Assembly: GCA_047974625.1 (NCBI GenBank) | Contig: JBKECK010000119.1 | Location: 1-64,000, forward strand | DNA length: 64,000 nucleotides | Reading direction: 5' to 3' | DNA from: CADEDH01 sp047974625 | GTDB taxonomy: Bacteria > Actinomycetota > Acidimicrobiia > Acidimicrobiales > SZUA-35 | Part shown: piece by piece, positions 60,583 to 64,000 of the stretch | How the letters are laid out: each line of letters begins with the position of its first letter | Position numbering within the stretch: the stretch's first letter is position 1 | Made by a program: the position numbers and the translations under genes | Notes under the pieces: model-generated | What the model was told of the DNA's origin: nothing | Seen by the model: only the letters and a program-made list of their open reading frames with translations | The model's database searches: none

Positions 60583-61845
60583 ATGTCCACGCAGCGGGGC
60601 CCGCGGGGCCGAACCGTCGATCTGGTGGTGGTCGGAGCGGGACCGGCAGGAACCGCGGCCGCCATCACCGCCCGCCGTCGGGGTCTCGACGTGGTCGTCG
60701 TGGACCGGGCCCGGTTCCCCCGAGACAAGTGCTGCGGGGACGGGCTCACCACCTCCGCCCTCCGCCACCTGGCCGGACTCGGTTTCGACCCCGCCTCGAC
60801 CCCCAGCTGGCTGCCCATCGAGGAGGTCGAGCTGCGCAGCCCGTGGGGGGTCACCGCCGTGCTCCCCCTACCCCGCCGCCACGGTGCCTACGCCGCGGTG
60901 TGCCGGCGCCAGGAGCTCGACGCCGCCCTGGTGGAGCTGGCCCGCCGGGAGGGGGCCACTGTCCTCGAAGGCCACGAGGTGGCCGAGGTCACCTCCCACC
61001 CGGACCGGGTGGAGCTGACGGCCAGCTCGGACGATCCCCCCGGCACCGTCACCCTCACCGCCCCGTACCTGGTGGCCGCCGACGGGATGTGGTCGCCCAC
61101 CCGGAAGCTCCTCGGGGCCACCTCGCCCGGCTACCGGGGCGAGTGGCACGCCTTCCGCCAGTACCTGCGGGGCGCCTCGGACGAGGCCCGCCGCCGCCTC
61201 GTGGTCTGGTTCGAACCCGATCTGCTCCCCGGATACGCCTGGTCGTTCCCCGTCGGCGACGGGGCCGTCAACGTGGGGTTCGGCATCCAGCGGGGAGCCG
61301 GGGTCGAGGTGCGGTCCATGGCCGGCCTGTGGCCCGAGCTGCTGGGACGGCCCCACATCGCCCGGTGGCTCGGTCCCGACGTGGAACCTGAGGGACGTCA
61401 CAAGGCCTGGCCCATCCCGGCCCGACTCGGGGACCTTTCCCCCACGTCGGGACGGGTACTGTTCGCCGGGGACGCCGCGGCGGCCACCGACCCCATGACG
61501 GGCGAGGGGATCGGCCAGGCCCTGGAGACCGGGATGGCCGCCGTGACCAGTCTGGCCGACGCCGGACCCGACGAGCCCGGGTTGGCCGGCCACCGATACC
61601 AGGCCGATCTGGAGCGGACCATCGTCCGCGATCACCGGTTCGCCCGGGGCCTGAGCACCGTGCTCGGCAACCGGTGGGCTACCGAGGCGGCGATCCGCAC
61701 CGTGGACAGCACCGGCTGGACCCGCCGCCAGTTCGGCCGCTGGTTGTTCGAGGACTACCCCCGGGCCCTGCTGATCACGCCGGACCGGTGGACCCGGTCC
61801 GGCTGGCGGCCCCGCGGCGCCCGGTTTCATCCCCCGCTTGGGTGA
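60583..61845 (+). CDS. Geranylgeranyl reductase-family flavoprotein
   Basis: 420 residues from the ATG at 60583. FAD-binding opening DLVVVGAGPAGTAAAITARRRGLDVVVVDR, then FPRDKCCGDGLTTSALRHL (the GGR-family CGDGL motif), a middle YLVAADGMWSPTRKLLG, and the second FAD motif VLFAGDAAAATDPMTGEGIGQALETG. Such enzymes reduce isoprenoid chains of quinones or lipids, e.g. menaquinone side chains. It follows the VanW gene by 26 bp. Confidence 0.88.
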   Translation: MSTQRGPRGRTVDLVVVGAGPAGTAAAITARRRGLDVVVVDRARFPRDKCCGDGLTTSALRHLAGLGFDPASTPSWLPIEEVELRSPWGVTAVLPLPRRHGAYAAVCRRQELDAALVELARREGATVLEGHEVAEVTSHPDRVELTASSDDPPGTVTLTAPYLVAADGMWSPTRKLLGATSPGYRGEWHAFRQYLRGASDEARRRLVVWFEPDLLPGYAWSFPVGDGAVNVGFGIQRGAGVEVRSMAGLWPELLGRPHIARWLGPDVEPEGRHKAWPIPARLGDLSPTSGRVLFAGDAAAATDPMTGEGIGQALETGMAAVTSLADAGPDEPGLAGHRYQADLERTIVRDHRFARGLSTVLGNRWATEAAIRTVDSTGWTRRQFGRWLFEDYPRALLITPDRWTRSGWRPRGARFHPPLG

Positions 61846-61907
61846 ACGGGGTCCGGACACCCCGGTCCACCGTTCAAGTCGGTCGTTGGCGTGCCGATTG
61901 TTGGGTA

Positions 61908-62825
61908 GTGGTTCCCCGTCTCCACAACGGCATCGTGCCCGACCAGGACTGGGAGGACGCGTCCGCCCGCTTCCTCATCCACGAACTTCCCGATCTGGTG
62001 TGCCGCTTCACCCCCGAGGGCAAGCTGCTGTACGTCAACCGGGCCTACGCGGCCTTCCACGCCACCGTGCCCGAGGAGATGGTCGGCCGGAGCATGTTCG
62101 ACTACGTCGACGCCTCGGTGGCCCAGGGGGTCCGGTGCCAGCTCGACCGGATCCAGGCCGTCACCCCCGAGGACTCGGTGCGCCGCAACGTCCACCAGTC
62201 GATGACCCCGGACGGCCAGCTCCGCTGGCACGAGTGGACCGACCAGGCCTTCTTCTCCCGGGAGGGTCGCCTGCTCGGCTTCATGTCGATCGGCCGGGAT
62301 CTCACCGACGTGATCCTGGCCGCCGAACGGGCCGCCCACGACCTCCTCCACGACGACCTGACCGGGGTGTTGAACCGGCGGGGGGTGATGGAGTACCTGA
62401 ACGAGCGGGTCAAGACGAGCTCGGGTTCGTTCCTGATCGGGTTCGTGGACATCGACCGTTTCAAGACCATCAACGACCAGTTCGGCCACCGGGCCGGCGA
62501 TGACGTGCTCATCGCGGTGGCCCGCACCCTGACCCAGCTCGAGGGTCAGATCATGGTCGGCCGGATCGGGGGCGACGAGTTCGTGGCCGCATTCGACGGT
62601 GACAGCATGCAGCGGGGCGACGAGCTGGCCGCCGAGCTGAACCGGAACCTCGGCGACCGGGGGACGGGGGTGTCGGTGTCGTGCGGCTGGGCGCTCGCCG
62701 GCCCGGGTTCGATCCCCGACGAACTGCTCAACCAGGCCGATTCGCACATGTACCGGACCAGGCGCAAGGACCCGGGCCGCGTCCGCTGGCGTTCGGGCCG
62801 CGACCCCTCCACCGGCCACTGCTGA
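61908..62825 (+). CDS. PAS-GGDEF diguanylate cyclase
   Basis: 305 residues from the GTG at 61908. A PAS domain (about 20-135, ELPDLVCRFTPEGKLLYVNRAYAAF, FMSIGRDLTD) is followed by a GGDEF domain (about 145-295; DDLTGVLNRRG, DIDRFKTINDQFGHRAGDDVL, signature GGDEF at 221-225). It should make cyclic-di-GMP from GTP. The inhibitory RxxD site upstream of GGDEF is absent (LEGQ there), so product inhibition may not apply. No membrane segments; the PAS domain is the likely sensor, ligand unknown. Confidence 0.9.
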   Translation: MVPRLHNGIVPDQDWEDASARFLIHELPDLVCRFTPEGKLLYVNRAYAAFHATVPEEMVGRSMFDYVDASVAQGVRCQLDRIQAVTPEDSVRRNVHQSMTPDGQLRWHEWTDQAFFSREGRLLGFMSIGRDLTDVILAAERAAHDLLHDDLTGVLNRRGVMEYLNERVKTSSGSFLIGFVDIDRFKTINDQFGHRAGDDVLIAVARTLTQLEGQIMVGRIGGDEFVAAFDGDSMQRGDELAAELNRNLGDRGTGVSVSCGWALAGPGSIPDELLNQADSHMYRTRRKDPGRVRWRSGRDPSTGHC

Positions 62826-62907
62826 CCGGACCCCGGTCGGGGGCCGGGCCCCACCGATCACCGGTTCCGGCTTTCCCCCGGCCCGGCGGCGTGCCAGAGT
62901 CGGGAGC

Positions 62908-63945
62908 ATGACCACGGGGTCGAACTCTGCATCCACAGCTGGCGCCCCGGCGCCCGGGACGCCGCCGGCACCGGTGGAAACCCTCCGGGACGGTCCATCC
63001 CCAATGCCGCCCGCCGACTACATCGCCGAGACCCGGAACCTGTACGACTCGCTCGGCTACAACGCCTACCGGTGGGCCGAACGGCCCGAACCGGCCGCCT
63101 TCGTCCCCGTCGAGCGGCCGATGGAGGACCTGCGGATCACCCTGGTCGGCTCCGGCGGCCTGTACCGCCAGGGGCAGGTGGCGTTCCACACCAAGGACGA
63201 CACGTCGATCCGGGTCATCCCCTCCGACGTCGACCCCGCCGAGCTGCGCACGGCCCACTTCGCCTACGACCAGACCGACGCCCGCAACGACCCCAACTGC
63301 GTCTTCCCCCTCGCCCGACTGGGTGAGCTGGCCGGGGACGGGGTCATCGGCGGGCTCACCCCCGAGGCGTACGCGTTCATGGGTGGCATCTACTCGGTCC
63401 GCCGGCTCGAGGAACAGACGGCGCCCCTCATCGTGGAGCGGTGCCGGGCCCAGGAACCCGACCTGGTCCTTCTCGTCCCCGTTTGACCGGTCTGCCACCA
63501 GTCGGTCGGTCTGATCGCACGCCAACTCGAAGCCGCCGGGATCCCCACCCTGGTGTTCACCTCCGCCCGCAGCATCACCGAACGGGCCAATCCGCCCCGG
63601 TCGGTGTTCGTGGACCTGCCCCTCGGCCACACCACCGGTCTGCCCGGGGACGTGGCCGGCCAACAGTCCATCCTCCGGGAGGGGATCACGGCCGGCCTGG
63701 CCATGACCGAACCGGGCACGATCGTCGACCTCCCGTACCGCTACGTCGACGACGACTGGAAGGCCAACCCCCTCGGCTGGAGCCGCAAGCGCCAGGACCA
63801 CGGCTCGTCGGGCCGGCCCAGTGGCGACACCCGCACCGGCCGGTCCGACCAGCCCCAGTACCAGACCGAGGCCGACCGGGCCGCCGCCGACACGGTTCCC
63901 TTCGACGACCAGTGCCGGGTGTGCCTCGGCCTGGCCCCGGACTGA
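62908..63945 (+). CDS. GrdB/PrdB-like reductase-family selenoprotein (Sec at in-frame TGA)
   Basis: 345 residues if TGA at 63484-63486 is read as selenocysteine 193. Before it: a start region, then LRITLVGSGGLYRQGQVAFHTKDDTSIRVIPSDV, AHFAYDQTDARNDPNCVFPL, VIGGLTPEAYAFMGGIYS, DLVLLVPV. After it in the same frame: PVCHQSVGLIARQLEAAGIPTLVFTSAR, NPPRSVFVDLPLGHTTGLP, and a C-terminal CRVC. VPV-U-PVCHQ is the known UxxC redox site of the glycine/sarcosine/betaine/D-proline reductase selenoprotein B family; in non-selenium relatives a Cys stands there. A redox role is likely; the substrate in an aerobic actinobacterium is unknown. selA/B/C/D are not in the window. Confidence 0.85.
63485..63507 (+). 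promoter_or_regulatory. Candidate SECIS hairpin following the TGA codon
   Basis: GACCG (63485-63489) can pair with CGGTC (63503-63507), with an inner CTG/CAG stem and a CCAC loop. A hairpin directly after UGA is required for bacterial selenocysteine insertion. The stem is short and begins within the TGA, closer than in the E. coli fdhF element, so the assignment is tentative. Confidence 0.3.
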
Positions 63946-63975
63946 CCGGCCCCCGGACCCGGGGGTGGACCCTTC
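63946..63975 (+). terminator. Possible hairpin after the selenoprotein gene
   Basis: CCCCCGG-A-CCCGGGGG around 63950-63967 forms a GC-rich stem just after the stop. No T-run follows; a weak terminator candidate. Confidence 0.3.
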
Positions 63976-64000
63976 CGGGGCGGGCGGCCGGGTGGGAACC

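Noticed and set aside
1..64000. tRNA or rRNA genes and phage attachment sites
   Set aside because: The intergenic regions were read on both strands, and nothing resembling a tRNA cloverleaf with its TTCRA arm or rRNA sequence was seen.

Overview
The window comes from a very GC-rich (roughly 70% G+C), aerobic, heterotrophic bacterium, most likely an actinobacterium of the Acidimicrobiia type. The basis is the fused E2-E1 2-oxoglutarate decarboxylase/dehydrogenase (Kgd type), the NucS mismatch endonuclease, a UvrD2-like helicase with an HRDC tail, GTP-type PEP carboxykinase, frequent GTG starts and ATGA overlaps, and many CoA-ester enzymes. This placement is inferred from gene content. No rRNA or tRNA gene was seen.

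Layout. 1-6757: 3' end of pckG, a glycosyltransferase, an EcsC-family gene broken by an in-frame TGA, an anchored propeller-like protein, small unknown proteins and an alpha-methylacyl-CoA racemase. 6831-10881: NAD synthesis (nadB, nadA) and an NrtR-type regulator, with two tandem palindromes upstream of nadA that look like its operators. 10991-14452: two CitE-like lyases (malyl-CoA lyase type) and an MFS transporter. 14616-24959: TPR protein, glycosyltransferase, polysaccharide deacetylase, malic enzyme, PH-domain protein, acyl-CoA synthetase, helicase, thioesterase and exonuclease III. 25087-28878: kgd. 29030-32013: small membrane proteins and a sigma-region-4-like regulator coupled to a membrane protein. 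32039-34954: HAD protein and an unusual NYN nuclease + S1 + histone-H1-like protein. 35046-38590: LCAT-like hydrolase, small protein, and a frameshifted transglutaminase-like/TPR protein, followed by an FkbM methyltransferase pseudogene. 38963-41745: epimerase, TetR regulator and HSL-type hydrolase.

41804-47805 is an accessory region. A truncated, internally deleted acyl-CoA synthetase abuts an ISL3-family transposase remnant. Next comes a clearly lower-GC island for a surface polysaccharide, all on the minus strand: glycosyltransferase, sulfotransferase, Wzy-like polymerase, methyltransferase and flippase. From 48375 the GC-rich backbone returns: EttA-type ABC-F protein, CysQ with a zinc-ribbon-like N-terminus, enoyl-CoA hydratase, a UbiB kinase interrupted by two stops in a short AT-rich patch, nucS, a hydratase-2/SDR pair (a split MFE-2), a VanW protein with a huge disordered N-terminus, a geranylgeranyl-reductase-type flavoprotein, a PAS-GGDEF protein, and a GrdB-like protein with a convincing in-frame selenocysteine TGA.

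The metabolic genes fit growth on fatty acids, branched-chain or sterol-like compounds: racemase, synthetase, hydratases, SDR, thioesterase and malyl-CoA lyases, feeding a TCA cycle with Kgd, malic enzyme and PEPCK. The main oddities are the selenoprotein, the NYN-S1-H1 fusion, the lipase/transglutaminase/TPR cluster, the NrtR operator pair, and several interrupted frames. The interruptions could be genuine decay or assembly errors.
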